A stretch of DNA of 64,000 bases from assembly GCA_013420905.1 (NCBI GenBank), contig JAAXNY010000008.1:1736001-1800000 (forward strand). The letters are read 5' to 3'. The notes beneath the pieces are model-generated. The model was given only the letters and a program-made list of their open reading frames with translations, did no database searches and was not told where the DNA came from. Position numbers and translations under genes: made by a program. The stretch comes from Collybia mongolica. Taxonomy: Eukaryota; Basidiomycota; Agaricomycetes; Agaricales; Clitocybaceae. Position 1 is the first letter of the stretch; every line of letters begins with the position of its first letter. Of this stretch, positions 47,057 to 62,431 are shown piece by piece.

Positions 47057-48201
47057 ATGGTTGAGGATCAGTCTACGGCTGTTCCTGACCCTCGCTCAGT
47101 CCCGGAAAATGCTCCAGAGCATTGTCCAGTACGTTGGCCCTTCATAACCCTTCATACTGATAACAAACCTGTAATTTCTTAGGGAATTGAATCTGAACTT
47201 GCCGGAAAGGCAGATGCATGTAATGGCTGTCCCAACCAAGAAATCTGTGAATCAAATCAGCCTAAAGCGCCAGATACATCACTGCCATTCATTAACGAGC
47301 GTATGACCACGGTGAAACACAAGATACTAGTCCTGTCAGGCAAAGGAGGTGTAGGGAAGTCTACATTTACCGCGCAACTTGCGTGGGCGTTCGCTGCCGA
47401 CGAACAAACACAGGTATGTTATACAACGCCGACTTCATAATCAGGAGATCTTAATAGTCTACTGAGACCGGTATCATGGATGTCGATATCTGTGGTCCTT
47501 CGATCCCCACCATTCTTGGGATCGCGAATGAACAAGTCCACGCTTCCGCATCAGGCTGGTCCCCCGTATATGTTCAAGATAATTTAGCTGTCATATCTGT
47601 AGGCTTCATGTTACCTTCTTCAAAAAACGCAGTCATGTGGCGGGGACCCAAGAAAAACGGGCTCATATCACAATTCCTCAAGGACGTTGACTGGGGATAT
47701 CTTGATTATCTCGTCGTGGATACCCCTCCAGGAACATCCGACGAGCATCTCAGTATCGTCCAGTACCTAAAGGAGAGCGGTATCGACGGAGCTGTCGTAA
47801 TCACTACTCCCCAGGAGGTTGCTTTACAAGATGTTCGACGAGAGATTGATTTCTGCAAGAAAGTCGGAATCAGGGTGTTGGGACTCGTGGAGAATATGTC
47901 GGGATTCGTGTGTCCTGGATGCAAGACCGAATCCCAGATCTTCAAGCCAACCACCGGCGGAGCGAAGAAGCTAGCAGCAGATATGGGAATTGAGATGCTA
48001 GGCGCTGTTCCACTGGACCCACGAATAGGCAAAAGCGCAGATTATGGCGTTAGCTTTTTGGATGAATATCCTGATAGTCCTGCAAGCACAGCATATCTGG
48101 ATATTATTGATAGTAAGCCTCGCGAATCAATTTTTGACATGCCAGAGCTGATACCTTCTCAGGAATCAAAGATATCCTCGGAGACACCTAAGTATGGATG
48201 A
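47057..48201 (+). CDS. NBP35: Nbp35, cytosolic Fe-S cluster assembly P-loop NTPase
   Basis: Three exons, 47057-47128, 47183-47413 and 47458-48201, encode 348 residues. The N-terminal cluster-binding cysteines have the exact Nbp35 spacing C-x13-C-x2-C-x5-C (EHCPG then [11 protein letters not shown]), split by the first intron. The P-loop is [10 protein letters not shown], followed by [23 protein letters not shown] and the conserved CPGC pair in [11 protein letters not shown]. With Cfd1 it forms the scaffold that assembles 4Fe-4S clusters in the cytosol for nuclear and cytosolic proteins. All hallmark residues are present, so it should be functional. Confidence 0.96.
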
Positions 48202-49215
48202 GCGCTATGTGCTGCATCTTTTTGTCTTACCTCGCTCGCCTCATACGGATCCGCACATTTAATGGGTTTCAGGGAATGTCTAAGATTCATATTGGAACAG
48301 AAGGGTGTGGATTTTCTTTCTGTAGGATCTGAACTTTGTGAATATACTTGGTCCCTCCAGAGGGCCGAAGCTATCTACCCGTGAATAACCAAGTATGTAC
48401 TTCTTACATGATTTAGAGTCAACGAGTGTCGTCAACGCACAACGGAACAGTTAAGTTGTTGTTCACCGGTAAAATAGCGGCGGCATGTATCGAACGCGAA
48501 TGCGATCCGATAGCAGAACGGATAATGTGTGTCCATCCATAACATTCCCACATGGAAGAGTCCAAACAGGGGATTGGTGGTCATGATCCTCCTGTCTCCC
48601 CAGGTTGCAACGACGAACCATGGAAGTCGCCGCATTTCAACATCCATATCAGAGTAACCCCCAGGTACAACGAAAAGGATGTGCAGGTAAATCGTTTCGC
48701 ATCTCAATAATTTATCACCAGCGCGGTCCCACTGAGGAACAGCTGGTTTCCGTGCTATACATATGCATCACTCGTATGTTACGATTACCTACACCTCCAT
48801 GAATATCACTGCGGCGGTGCCAGCCTTTTTTTTGTAGTCAAAAGGCTCGTGTTAGGAAATAGAAAGGTACATTGCCATAACAACTACCCTTTTCTGCCTC
48901 GTTTTCACCACGTTTTATTGAGGGGAAAACGATGCCGCCGCCGTAGTGTATCCTTGGAACTCGCTTGAATTTCGTGCGAGAATTTAGGAAACATTGACTT
49001 GCAAAAGAGCTCTAATAAGGACGCTTGAATTCATCACAGCAAAAGTACTGTATAACATACTCTATTGGCTTGCTTCAGGCCAAATTTCACGAGAGTTGCA
49101 AAACGACTTCAAGACGACTAAATTTTGCATCCGGTCCCCATTCAACATACGTATGCACTATCAATTGCCAAATCTAAGCATTGTTCAAGAGAATACGAAA
49201 GTTCATGATTTCATT
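48202..49215. other. Convergent intergenic region of 1 kb
   Basis: This spacer lies between the 3' ends of NBP35 (+) and the MAP kinase gene (-). Only short, domain-free frames are present. I saw no repeats, tRNA or other RNA gene. Confidence 0.45.
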
Positions 49216-51907
<2,692 letters not shown>

Positions 51908-52325
51908 GACTGGCACACGAGAGGGCTGGTTGTATTGAAAGTCGGCTTCACGCGATATTTTAGTAGAACCAATTAACCGCTCACAGAAACGCCTTTCTCA
52001 GTCGCTTGGAAGACTCGAAAAGAGCTGGTGCACTGCGATACAATTGCTGTGGAAGGTTTGTTATGATAGTCGCTACTTCAATGATAACAAAACAACATGA
52101 CGCGCTTGTTGAGGCTGACACTACAAATTCGCTTATTATTATAGGGTCCACCAAATCAGTCGCGGAGTTCATCACTTATTACACTTCATGAAGTTTTTAA
52201 ATTACTGCTTCTCCGGGAGTTGTCCCGGAGCTGCATCCGCAAATAACATAGATTGGTCCTCGTGTTACAAGTATCATAAATATGCCCCGTGGCTGTTGCA
52301 TGTACGTTCGATTGTGAGTCCGGTG
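51908..52325. other. Spacer between symplekin and the MAP kinase gene
   Basis: About 420 bases between two minus-strand genes. It carries the promoter of the MAP kinase gene and the 3' region of the symplekin gene. No gene seen. Confidence 0.5.
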
Positions 52326-55300
52326 CTAGGAAGAGCCTGTCATGGGTGATGACTCTAGTTGTGAATCTGAGGAGGCAACAGTAATCGGGGTTGTATTATT
52401 GTTCTCCTCGGATTCGCCAAAAATGTCAAGAAATCCAGCAACGCGGGCTTTGTTAGTAGCCTTCTTGGTCACATAATCCCTCAGCCCGGACTTGAGACTC
52501 GGTTGTTTGTCGACGAGCTCACGGAGCTGATCCTTGGGTAGTTGCAGCAATGCGCCAAAGCTCGCCGGCGCAATGACCTTAGCACATCTGATAAAGCCTT
52601 CCCAAAGTGGTGGGTTGGTCCAGATTTTTTTGGTAATGAGTCGAGAAAGAAGGGTTGTTGACACGAACCCGACAAGTGACTTGTAGGTGGTAACTGCTTG
52701 AATAACCTACAACGACATGAGTAATGATTGAGGGCATAGGCGTACCCACTCACTGTTCGAAGGAAGAGTACCGGCAGTACAGGTTCGTCCATGATCTGCT
52801 GCATGACCACTGCGAGAATTTCGGAACGGAAAACATCAGTCATTGAGAAGCAAATACCAATGGCTATGGAGTATATCAATTATGAGACGATTGTTTCTAA
52901 TGAATGAACTATACCCTCAATGGCGCTCTTCAATCCAATCTCTTTTTCGGAATCGTGCAGGAGAACCATTAGTTCAGCCGGGGTGAGTAGTTCGCTCTGC
53001 CGAACTCTCGGTAGATTTGATGTTACGCTACCGAAGGTTTGCGGAGGCGTCGTGACAACAGAACTGAAAACCGAGCGAACCAAATTCTTCGGTTCCGTTT
53101 GGCCATTGAGGATGGACACAATCCGAGGCAAGTGCCGCATGATGTCTGGCTGGAGATGTTTACAAAATCAGGGTTTGACTTGAGTAAATAGAAGTAGTTG
53201 GACTTACCTTATCCATCTCGGCAATGATAGGGATTAGAAACCTTGCATCAAGGTCTCGTTCATTGATCAGTGCCTTGACTAAGGCAACCAACTGGGTACT
53301 GGCCCGTCCATGCTCCGTAAAGATCGTCAACACACGAAGAGCCAGTGATTCCGCGCCAGGAGGACATGTCCGCATTAGGGTCAGAAGTTTGCCATGGCTT
53401 GAGCCGAGAGAACGAATAAGGGCTGTAATTAGATCTTGGATGGCTTCCTGGACAGTGATGTCCATTTGGCCATAGGCTGCAAATATTCTATTTTTGGCCA
53501 CTAATTAACGATTGAAAGAATGAATGGAACAATATGACTGACTGGTCCAAAAACTCTGGCACTTTGACGGACAGTGCGAAGAGTAACTCTACATGTTGTA
53601 GGACATGTGATTTTTGTGCTGGAAGGTCGATGCGTTCGGGGAGATAAGGCGTTTGCACCAGGTCTTCCGAAGGAAGTTGCCCATCTTCCATATTTTCGTC
53701 CCCACCTTCTTCTAGCCTCTCAACCGAAGGGATCGTGGGTTGAAGTTCTTCATTGCCATCAAGCACCACATTTATCGGCTCTCCGTCCTCTTCGCTGCCC
53801 ATCTTAACATCTTCACTGAATTTTGATGAAATTTGTGGAGGTCGTGACTGAAGTTTTCGAAGCATTTGCAAAGCGAACTGCCGGATCATAGTATCCATTG
53901 GTTGGGTGTTGGGAACCCATAGCTTGACGGTGTTTATGGCTGCCCCACGGGTCTTTTTCTCTGCATTACAAGGTCCATAATGGAACTCTTTCATAGAACA
54001 GACGAAAATTACGAACCTGGATGTGTTGTGAGCTCCAACAGTACATTTAGAGCGTCAGCACGCATCGAAGGTCGTTGTATTACAAGCCCCCGAAGGGTAG
54101 TGAAACCAACTTGCATCCTATCAGGGCTATGTCAACGCGGTTGAGTGAGATGGCGGTGATTACCGGATTAAACAAGGGAAAAGGTAACTATTGCGAACCT
54201 CGTGGAGTCTACGCAGAGGTCTCGAAGAAGGCCAAGTACATCTCCTGGTACTGCTGGTAGATCAAGTAGGAAGCGAGAAAACGTGCGGTCCTTTCCATCA
54301 AGGAGCGTTTGGTACGACGCAACAATTTGGTTCAACCAAGCGTCGTAGTTGGATCTCTATAGAAGTAGTGAAATTAACTATAATCCATACGGGACGATGT
54401 TCGGGTTTACCCAATGTCTATCCTTCGCAAGTCGAATTTGATCATTATACCATTCCTCATTCATCCATGTAGTAGCAAGGCGAATCCTAATCATGACTAA
54501 GTCTCATCCACACATGATTTTGGAACTACATACCTAGAAGGGAAATCCGACATGATGTAGTCGCATAGCGTTTGTCGGAGTCGGTCTTGGCGTGCATAAA
54601 AATCATGAATAGTCACTTCAGCACCCTCTACATCCATTACATCACCTCCATTTACCACCATTGAAGGGGGTTCAGCGACTCGGGTTATCATTCGTACAAG
54701 GAGTAACATCCACATCTCGGTTGCTGAATGTCCACCGGCTTGAGTCGAGTCGATAGAGATAGACTCCCCATTTATTTTGATCTCCTCTACACCTTCCCAA
54801 ATCCGCTTAACAGAGCTTCCTATCAGCTGTCCTCTTTCATTTTCATCCAACTCCTTAGGCGGAGGGAGCCTAAAGTCTATTAGTTGTAGATCAGTGGCTG
54901 TTGAATCGACGTCAACAGTTAATAATGAAATTGGATCTTCGTCAGAAAGCTGCTCATCAGCCATTCTGGTCAGTTATAGTTACAAACTGGAGAAGTATAA
55001 TACGAACCTCTTTATTGAGTCGGTCAGGCTCATATTCCAGTTCATCCTGATCAATGTCCATCTGCAGCGGGTCTAGCGGCTCATCCTTTACTTTGGTAAC
55101 GGGTGGAGGTGGCAGGGGGGCTGGCGTAGGCACGGATACTGGTTGTCTAGTCTGGGGCGTAGGCGTATGGTCTACATCGCGCTTTTCCTTCTCTATGTGC
55201 GGGGGTACAGCCTTATGAGGGATGAGAGGAGCCACTGGGGGAAGTATGGGAGGTACTACTGAGATTGGGGCAGTATTTCCGAGGCCACGACTCTCTCGGA

Positions 55301-56767
55301 AAGCTTGGACAAGACCAATAAGCGCTGATTCCGTAAATGCTTCGAGGTTGGCAACGATAAGTTCAGTTATTAATGCGGAAGGTAGTGACGTAAAATCAAA
55401 TGCGGCAAGGAAAGACGCCGAGTTCGCGGTAGGTGCGTCTGGTTCTAGTTTTGGTCGTTTTGCATCTGTCTGTTCGCTAGGAACTGGGAGTGGGCGCTTC
55501 CGATTATCAGCAGCAGCAGCAGCTTTGCGCTTCTTCTCTTCCGATGCCGCCTTGTCCATACGTATACCTTGTTGAGCGAGAGCCTCATTAACTTGCGATG
55601 CATATGTGCTATTGCTTGACGCTCTGATGGATGGGTCAGGATTACGATATGTAGACAAAGAAAATCGAATAGTACCGAGATATATGGACTAGAAGAATTC
55701 GAATGGCCTTTTCAACACTTTTAATACTTGATGCCGGTAATCCAGTTAGGGCGGCGGGTGTCCACTGCTTCAACGCACTTATTATCATTGATGCCACGGA
55801 TGGCCGCAGCTTAATTAGCGTTGCCCAACTGTTCAACATAGCAGAGAGCAAATCGACACTCCTGAGAATTGTAGGTTAGCTATCAACGCCGACGGCTTTG
55901 CGCCTCACTGACTGGCTCGAATATAAAATAGTCATAACCCCCTCCAATAACTTCTGCCCTTCGTTCTCTAACTTTGCCACAGAAATAAACGGATGGTCTG
56001 CTGGACAAAACGAAAGATTCGGGTCATTCTTGTTTTGGAGCTATACACGATGTACTCAGTTAAATTCACCAGACACTATGACCATGAAACATTACCCTGG
56101 GATCCGACACGCCGCGGGTATACACGAGGATGACTCGTTGAACAAACTTCATCGCTGACAACCTCACCCCGGCGTTCACAGGTTGAGTCTGAGACCAGAC
56201 AAAGTCAATTATACGAGATTTGCATACTGATAGAGTGTTCCACGCAGATTGATTGCTTCGATTGGTACACCTAAACGCACTAGGGGTAAGTGTGTAGTTG
56301 ACGTCCGCTCTATTGCGTCACGTACAAAAAGCGAAATAGAAGAGGGTAGACTGTCGTAAGGCATTGAATGACCACTTTTACAATGGCTGGGTTTGGGTCA
56401 TCGACGAGTTGCGCAAGCGTGTCAAGGGCTTGTGAAGACACTAGAGTAAACCGAAGACGACGATTAAAAAAAGTTCTCAAAAAGCCCTTAAACGAGGTTA
56501 AGACTAACTCTGTGTCCGCTGTTCCAAAGACAGAGTCGAGCGACAGATTGCAAAATGGAGTAGGTCAATGACCCATCTTTTGAGTAGGGAATCTCCAGCA
56601 TTCACAACAATGCCTATGAGTGTACCGACAAGGATAGGAATGGGAGCTGGATGATTTTCAAGTGTTTCACGTAATGTAGCAAGTAAATCTGCCTGTTCTT
56701 TTGAGTTTGCCTGTACTGTCAACGCTGCTTGAAGGGTCTGCAGGGGGTCAACAGGATTGCTTGCCAT
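52326..56767 (-). CDS. PTA1: Symplekin/Pta1, scaffold of mRNA 3'-end processing
   Basis: Fifteen exons sum to 3666 nt, or 1221 residues. From the 5' end they are 56767-56509, 56440-56326, 56270-56096, 56040-55913, 55861-55676, 55623-55008, 54952-54534, 54486-54411, 54356-54199, 54126-54017, 53960-53543, 53487-53208, 53149-52915, 52863-52754 and 52706-52326. The N-terminal HEAT-like region has ALDTLAQLVDDPNPAIVKVV and GVRLSAMKFVQRVILVYTRG. A basic, Pro-rich middle (KRKAAAAADNRKRPLPVP) and a second helical half follow. The C-terminal symplekin domain includes LNERD-type and AEMDKPDIMRHLPRIVSIL motifs and QLPKDQLRELVDKQPSLK. Symplekin bridges cleavage factors and the CPSF/CPF complex and binds the Ssu72 phosphatase (family knowledge). 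Confidence 0.93.
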
Positions 56768-56992
56768 CTGAACAACCGTCAACCGTCGAAGACAAGAGTT
56801 CTTGGACTCAAGCGCATCAGCAGTGGGGAGCCCCTAGGTTAAGGTTACATTCAGGTCACGTGTTAAGATTATATTGCAGAGCTAGTATCAGCTATGTAGT
56901 TATGTAAATCAATGCTCAGCGCTGGCTACCACATAGATGTTATTGATTGATGACATGTTTGGTCTACTAGTACATATCCGCTTTTCCGAAGT

Positions 56993-59900
56993 TCAGTCAT
57001 ATCCTCCAGTCGAAAGTGACGGTGGTAACGCGTCACGACTACTACCACACGTGACATTCATATCATCCGTCAGTTCCAACTCCACATCAGCACCTTGTTC
57101 AAATATGTCCCATTCGAGGTAACAGTTTGACTTGTACAGCTTGCCATGCACTTTTACGCTCTGGGTCACTAATATATGAGCACCCAAAGCCAATACAAGA
57201 CTTAAGACGAACCTTGACGTAAACATTCCCGTTACCAAAGTTCGTCGATTTGATTGTGGTTGTTTTACCAAAAACGGGATTGTGGAAGGATATCGAGGGG
57301 AAGTATGGTGATGAAAGGAGAACTTGCCGTGTCGCTGGGAGAGGGTACAGCCCTGCCAAATAAAAAACAACATAGCTGCCCATTGCACCTTGTTCATTTA
57401 GATTCAGCATTGTACAGAATGAAGGGGCACGTCATCACTGTACCAGAATCTGTAAGGAAGATGAGCGCTCAAACCCCTTAGCTCGACAGAAGTTAGGTGT
57501 TCACCATCGTTTCCAGGCAAGCCATTTACACTGGTATTGAATGCCTCTGTGATTATCTGTCGTACGCGCTGCGCTGTCCGACCCGGCTGGTTGGCATAGT
57601 GGTACATATGGGGAATTTGTTGCGATGGTTCATTTGTCGAGTCAAAGTAATTCTAGGCAAGTTCATAAGAGGACAAGAGGTGAGAAAAAAATGAATCCGT
57701 ACGGACATTCTTAAATATCCAATCGAGCCTTTCAATGAACTTTCCCGGACCACCTTGGAGCTCTATCAATTTCGCTGTGTCTTGTGGGACGTACTGCATG
57801 ACCCAAAATGAGTACCACTCTTCAATCACGAGAAACTTTCAATTTTCATGCCTGTGAATACTAAATCCATATTTAAAGGTCGACCCCAGCAAATACTCAT
57901 CCAGCACTCACTACAATTGGCGAACTTTCATAAAATCCATCTCTTCGAATCGCGTTTAGAAAACATGTTGCCTTCAATGGGTCGTTGACACTACAGTGCC
58001 TTGGATCGGTGTAATTCCACGTTCCGTTTGCAAATTTAGGCTGCATAAATCCCACTATTTGAGGTGCGTCCGGTGCAGCAACGTCGGGATTCCAAGAGTT
58101 GAGGAAGTTGGTCGCTCGTTTGGCGTACTAATTACAAAGTGTTACATCAAAAGGAGAGAGAGACAAGAAGATTTACTTTTCGACTGTCAGAAAGCTTGCC
58201 AAGTGATTTGGCGACTTGGGAAATAGTGAAATCGTCAAAGGCGTACTGAACGAATACCAAGCATTAGAATGGACTTACAAGGCGGAGTCAAAATCTCACC
58301 TCCACCGATCGCGAGACTTGTTTAGTGTTTGCTCCTCCTCGATAAGTCGTGTCGGAGGGAATATATCCTATAAACTTTCAATCCATGGATCAACTACCAA
58401 GACATGACTCCGTTACCTTTCTCGATCCATACGTTCGCCTGTCTTCCCTGGACATTCCAATTCTGGGGTGTCTTTTCAGCGTCGGCAACAAGAGCAGCGT
58501 AGAGATCTGAAGGCGACACTTTGAGCTCTTCAACATGTTTTTCGAGCCTGTGTAGCATAAGAGATAGAATATTGATTAGATATGAAGCCCGCACTTAACA
58601 AAGAACTCGGCCAAAATTGGGTCTCCATCTACATTTCTCGTGTATTTAACATTTGCTGTGATAGAAATGTTGAAACACTTACGACTTCCCCCTTGAATGA
58701 ACCTGTATGTCCAAAGTAGTTTAAATTTGAGGAGATCAGGGTCACGGGACACGCAACTGTTTAGTCCCCATCTCTCTACACTCTGGTAGCCAACCCTCAT
58801 GTTTCTGAATATCAATCATACCTCGTATGATTCGCGCAAAATTCTTTGGGTCGTGCATTGACATAAGAGGAAACAGGGTTCGGTAAGTGTCCCACTGTAC
58901 AGACGTGCGAAGACGATTAGCGTCAAGAATACAGTGAGCAACTGAACAAAACCATAAGTGTAGACGCACATTGCAGTAAAATGCATCATAATATGGTTCT
59001 GAAGATTTCCAAGCAGGGTTTTCGCCAGTATCTAATCACGAGGTGGGTGAGACCATATCATTCTGAAATAGCCGATAGACTAACGGTCTGCAGGCGTTAA
59101 ATGCGTCCTATACAGCTGGATCATTGTCAGCGTGCGGACAAGAAGGAATGCAAGAAGCATTGATGTACCGAGGAATACAACAGTTCTGTCGTATTCTTAT
59201 CCACACTCCGCGAATCCACTCTCACTCTTCCAAGGATATCCCTCCACAAATCTTGTGAGTCTACTACTACCTTCTCAAAGTCCCAATCAGGTATCTCCTC
59301 TTCGGCATTCGCACACGCCTGGTCTGTTGAGATGAGCGAAATTCCGACTCTTGCCAGGATCGAGGATGGTTTTGATGGGTTGGATGGAAAACCCACTAGG
59401 CCTCCGTGTTCCGAGCCCCAACCTGTCAAAGTTATAGAAATACATCAGTGATAGTGAAGTACGAACGCACTATAGTAATGTTGGAGTATGTTTGTCCCCC
59501 AAAGGTCGGGATAATTGATCTTATATGGCCCATATTCACTCGGCCCGTCAAAACCATACCCAGACCCTTTGAAATCGACACATGCATAAGCGTCGTATCG
59601 GCCTGGGCCGAATGATGCGGCATAATTTCCACTAGCTATTATTCTGATAAACAGTAGAATGACAGTCAACGACAAAAGTAATCTTACCGATAATTCTACC
59701 AGTTCCAGGATCAATCTCCATTCTAGGATCTATACCACTGATTTGCCCATCATTGGTAACGTCCAATAGTATGCGAGGAGTGGTTGTTTCGGCTGGAAAG
59801 GTATACCGGTGTAAGGCTGTCCGACGTGTTGACGTGAGCTCAACGCGGATAGAATTTGACAAATTGGTGGAAAAGTAGCCTGGAGCGGCATAATCATCTG

Positions 59901-60502
59901 GAGAGCCTATGGAAGTATCATAAGTCATTAGAATTGTTTGTGCCCGGTTGTGAACAGCACGGACCGCCGGGGAGTATTTTCCGGAGTATTTTTCGGGAAG
60001 AAATCGTAGTTAAACATTGTTCGAATGCGGTGCAGTTGAGTATGGGAAAGAGTTTGAAGTTTGAGAGGGGGACAGCCTGGGCTTTATGAAGCGGGCATGT
60101 TCAACGAAAGACTTCAGAACTCACACCGCCAGTTCCTTCCTGATGTAATTGCGAGAAGCCTGTTACGTTGTATTGCGGGTCGCCGTCGTATCCTGCATGC
60201 TAATTTACACAGAATACATAAATTACGCTGCCAGTGGTTGGGGAGGCAGAGAAGATGACTCGCATTTCCAGGAGAGTCTGTGTCCATCCCGACTTTAACC
60301 ATTCCATGCGGAATTGTGGCTCCTGTCCTAGCATGAATGACGTGTCGTTCGCCAGAAAATGATCGTGCGGCACCGCACCTGGGAAAGTATGGCCTCCATT
60401 TACAGATCCCACGAACAAGTTTACGAATTGCAGAGGATCGACGTCTTCTTGTGCGTAGGCAGCACTCAACGCACCGAGGAAGTGTACCAACGTAAGCCTC
60501 AT
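56993..60502 (-). CDS. Secreted glycoside hydrolase family 92 alpha-mannosidase
   Basis: About 21 exons, all linked in frame by eye. ATG 60502 starts a signal peptide (MRLTLVHFLGALSAAYAQ); ATG 60514, four codons upstream, is an alternative. Conserved parts are FVNLFVGSVNGGHTFP, PHGMVKVGMDTDSPGN, YDGDPQYNVTGFSQLH, LHRYTFP, YDAFYCNWDTYRTLFPL, HEGWLPECRE and GGS.GDPILAEFFVK. The catalytic DDSGAMGS motif has its second D and S on a 6-nt micro-exon (57444-57449). GH92 enzymes are calcium-dependent exo-mannosidases. Fungal secreted members trim mannoproteins or glycans, and the exact linkage cannot be read here. Several N-glycosylation sequons fit secretion. Intron 60200-60263 uses a GC donor. Confidence 0.92.
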
Positions 60503-60514
60503 AATCGCCGTCAA

Positions 60515-61484
60515 GTTCGATGGAAACCGTTCAAACCCCTACTATTTATACGTGCTGGGCCATGGCTTCCATGTCGCGCGGTTGTGGGTCAGCTGAATGA
60601 GGTTGATGGGAGTGTCATGACCCTGGGCCAATGAGTGATACACGGGGAAGAGCGACAAAAAAGCGAAGATGCGCTGATATAGATGAGATACACCTTTATA
60701 GGTATCGCGCCTGAGGCCTGAGGCCTGAGCAACGTGGGGGCAGAGTATTGATCATGTCTACCCACACAAACCCTACTTGTCGCTCTACACCGATACTGAA
60801 AAAATGAATCAGGATTGGAGGCTCAAACGCAAAGACTGCGCTCTGCTCTGGCGGTACAACTCTGACCTAATCAGGCGACATACTGACCTTATTCGTCAAT
60901 GTTCCAAACCCAACTCAGGTGGCACTGTCAACATATACTTAAGAGGGACACAATTCGACAGAGGCCCAGATTCGGAGAGCCAACACATATAATCAAAAGC
61001 TGGCGATAATTTTACAGGCTGATAACCGCCACCCAGGCTCCAAGAACCATCTCGGACAGTTCGAAGGGGCCTTCATTCCAGGTGTGTGGCTCCCCAAGTA
61101 TTCAATGCCAAACACAGAATGGCAAGAGCCGATCCACAAAAGCACCATTGAGCAACCCATTGACCTTGCATTGGGCTGCTTTCTTCGAGACCAACTCTGT
61201 CTGTCATGTTGGGCCACCGGTCACGGGTTATAAGTAAGCTGAAATAGTCAAGTGAATTTCTGAGCAGAAAGTCTTTATTTGCTATATCGCTGGTGAATCT
61301 AGTGCATAACGCGTGAAGTGAATTGGTAACTACGGTGGTCGCCAAGATTCACTGGATTCTCCGATGGTTTGGTATAAACCTTTTTTGGAGGGTTACCATA
61401 CGTAGCGCATTGCGACAATTGTGGTGGCATAGGGCGTCATGGATGCCTCGTCATAAGATATCGATCAGTCCGTCTAAAGATTTC
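60515..61484. other. Intergenic region of 1 kb, no gene seen
   Basis: Upstream of the GH92 start lies a typical promoter-length spacer. Minus- and plus-strand frames of 70-90 codons (such as 61073-61345) lack domains and splice partners. A short tandem repeat of GCCTGAG (three copies) lies near 60707-60728. Confidence 0.45.
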
Positions 61485-61848
61485 CTAAGTGATCGGGCCC
61501 ATGTACAACGCCTTTATAAATGTTAGTCACTCGGAATGAGGATCATAACTAGAACTAACCTCACACGCCTGTTTCGCAGCAGCCTGCTTGGCCGCCGCCT
61601 TTTGAAAACCAACCCCAGTTCCCATGATCTTACCCCCCACTGATTCCAACGTCAGTAGTTCAACGGGGGGGGGGGGAGGAACATTCACAGCCACACCTTT
61701 ACAGTGAACAGTCCACCGAACAGAGTTGGGTGTGGAAGACATGGTCTCAGCCCAACTTAACAGATGAACTTCTCCTCTTTCTTGTAGATCTATGGACAAT
61801 TTGGAATAATGATCTGATTAGGGCTTTCAAACATAGAACCGATGTCAT
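61485..61848 (-). CDS. Small double-stranded-RNA-binding-domain protein
   Basis: A compact minus-strand gene of about 70 residues. The central exon reads LQERGEVHLLSWAE and RWTVHCK, followed after an intron by GGKIMGTGVGFQKAAAKQAAAKQACE, the third strand and second helix of a dsRBD fold (split here for length: GTGVGFQKAAAKQ, AAAKQACE). A last short exon (GAG then ALYMGPIT) ends at 61485. The start exon, with ATG at 61848 and a weak GTTTGA donor, is my least certain call; other starts are possible. Single-dsRBD mini-proteins like this are common and largely uncharacterised in mushroom-forming fungi. RNA binding is inferred from the fold. The first internal intron contains a run of 12 G/C pairs (61665-61676). 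Confidence 0.6.
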
Positions 61849-62431
61849 GTACAATTGTGTAATGCGACACTGCAATTCCCGCTTGAATGAGTGGGGAACG
61901 CGGAAAAGTCATATAGAATGGTAGTGTGTGACAACATTTGAGAGGTCGAGAAGGGACAGTGAGCAGTAGGTATCCGGATGCTCTCCACAAGAGACGGTGC
62001 ATTTTTTTTTTCAGCTGACGGTAACAGCCGACTCCATATTCCCATCACAGAAAATCGAAAGCTAATTAGGCCAGGGCGAAAAATTTCTTCGCAAAATGTG
62101 GCCCAGCATACATTATAATCAGACATCGAGGGCGAATTCAGAGCATTTGAAACGTTACTAAGGGTGTGTATCTATCGAGAATGCATGTCCAATGACTGAG
62201 ATTTGATACGCTCTAAACTTGAGGTTTGGTGAAGAGTGATGAATATATAAAATAGCCTCGAGTGTCGCCTTGTAAGGGACATTGTTGAAAGGCCGTGGTG
62301 CGCAAGTATTGACGAGATTTAGCATGAGACACAACAAACGTCCAGAACCACGACAACAAAGGGACCTCAGGTCAAGAACGGCACGAGTCGATCAGTGAGA
62401 TCGGAGTTGGAACTCGCCTCTTACAATCTGC
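61849..62431. other. Divergent spacer between the dsRBD gene and V-ATPase subunit G
   Basis: About 580 bases shared by the promoters of two divergent genes. I saw no further gene, repeat or RNA. Confidence 0.45.

Noticed and set aside
61073..61345. Minus-strand frame of 90 codons upstream of GH92
   Set aside because: Sequence lacks recognisable features and no continuation exon fits; treated as chance.
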